This document shows positions 63,666-64,000 of a DNA stretch of 64,000 bases, piece by piece. Source of the stretch: Phaeobacter sp. QD34_24 (GTDB lineage: Bacteria > Pseudomonadota > Alphaproteobacteria > Rhodobacterales > Rhodobacteraceae). Positions within the stretch are counted from its first letter, which is position 1; every line of letters starts with the position of its first letter. The stretch is from contig NZ_JARCJD010000005.1 in NCBI RefSeq assembly GCF_028890115.1, positions 81,880 through 145,879 on the forward strand, given 5' to 3'. The notes beneath the pieces are model-generated. The model was not told the DNA's origin and did not search any database. It was given only the letters and a program-made list of their open reading frames with translations. The position numbers were made by a program, and so were the translations under genes.

Positions 63666-64000
63666 TTATCGGCGGCCCTGACGCCCGGGCATGTGCTCGG
63701 CCTCTCTCGGCTTGCGGATCTGTCCCGCCAGCCAGGCGGGCCCCGCCAGCAGCGGCTTCAAAAGCGGGTTCTTCTGCACATCCGCCTTCAGTTTCTCGAA
63801 TTGCATCACATTGTCGATGCGCCGGTCCAGAAACTCCCAGGTCGCCTGGTGACCGGGCGTCTCGTCGCCCAGCCAGAACAGCACGGTGGACGAATAGACG
63901 CCAGAGAGGGTCGCGCGCTTGCTGTACCAGTTGATATCCTCGGAGGTATCGCCAAGGGCCGTCCAGATCGCATCCACCGTGCCCCAGATCGCCTTGGCCC
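63666..64000 (-). CDS. COQ9 family ubiquinone-biosynthesis protein, 5' end outside window
   Basis: The C-terminal 111 residues of a COQ9-like protein; the frame continues past the window edge (AKAIWGTVDAIWTALGDTSEDINWYSKRATLSGVYSSTVLFWLGDE...NVMQFEKLKADVQKN). COQ9 binds lipid and helps Coq7-type hydroxylation of ubiquinone precursors. The tail (PREAEHMPGRQGRR) is basic. Confidence 0.92.
   Translation of the reverse strand, partial: AKAIWGTVDAIWTALGDTSEDINWYSKRATLSGVYSSTVLFWLGDETPGHQATWEFLDRRIDNVMQFEKLKADVQKNPLLKPLLAGPAWLAGQIRKPREAEHMPGRQGRR

Overview
The window is a GC-rich chromosomal segment of an alphaproteobacterium, most likely a marine Rhodobacteraceae (Roseobacter group). The evidence is the ccoNOQP-ccoGHIS cluster with TTGAT-N4-ATCAA FnrL boxes, the divergent fnrL/hemN pair, a TrcR (DUF1013) regulator, a COQ9 homologue, a YejABEF importer, and a small alphaproteobacterial SRP RNA. 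It looks like core plus metabolic-accessory chromosome: I see no CRISPR array, prophage, transposase, rRNA or tRNA. The genus call is inference from gene content only.

Layout. 1-4.7 kb: ABC-2 exporter genes, a CoxG-like SRPBCC protein, an alpha/beta hydrolase divergent from an HxlR regulator with twin operators, and a NAD(P)-binding oxidoreductase behind twin MarR-type operators. 4.9-8.0 kb: 4-hydroxybenzoate catabolism (pobA, a crotonase with altered catalytic residues, AraC-type pobR). 8.0-14.1 kb: a TetR regulator divergent from a six-gene acyl-CoA beta-oxidation operon that includes an alpha-methylacyl-CoA racemase-like protein and an SCP-x-type thiolase. 14.1-24.2 kb: tetrapyrrole genes hemE, hemC and hemF mixed with a desaturase, a GH25 lipoprotein, a degenerate SDR, RsmC-like, ClpS, HAD and a SPOR-domain D,D-carboxypeptidase. 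24.3-26.0 kb: an ECF sigma/anti-sigma/secreted-protein module. 26.1-37.6 kb: cbb3 oxidase assembly genes (ccoGHIS), a LysR with a small divergent gene, an EamA transporter, the cbb3 structural genes (ccoNOQP) and a universal stress protein. 37.6-42.5 kb: a GlsB-like protein, an SHMT-like enzyme with its LysR, fnrL and hemN. 42.6-48.4 kb: yejABEF peptide import. 48.6-64 kb: membrane cytochrome c, pheA, SRP RNA, a cytosolic-looking 5'-nucleotidase-family protein, nudC, a cobalamin riboswitch with a DUF1636-like gene, a phosphatase, dnaX-ybaB-recR, a BCCP-carboxyltransferase fusion, trcR, RNase T2, a quinone oxidoreductase and a partial COQ9.

How it works together. The middle of the window is a microaerobic respiration regulon. 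FnrL (4Fe-4S FNR type) and four FNR boxes sit in front of ccoG, ccoN/usp, fnrL/hemN and an EamA transporter. Haem supply is covered by aerobic hemF and oxygen-independent hemN. The most distinctive accessory block is the branched acyl-CoA operon with its TetR. Three short genes lie outside the longer reading frames: ccoS, a 53-aa gene beside hemE, and a 64-aa gene opposite a LysR regulator.
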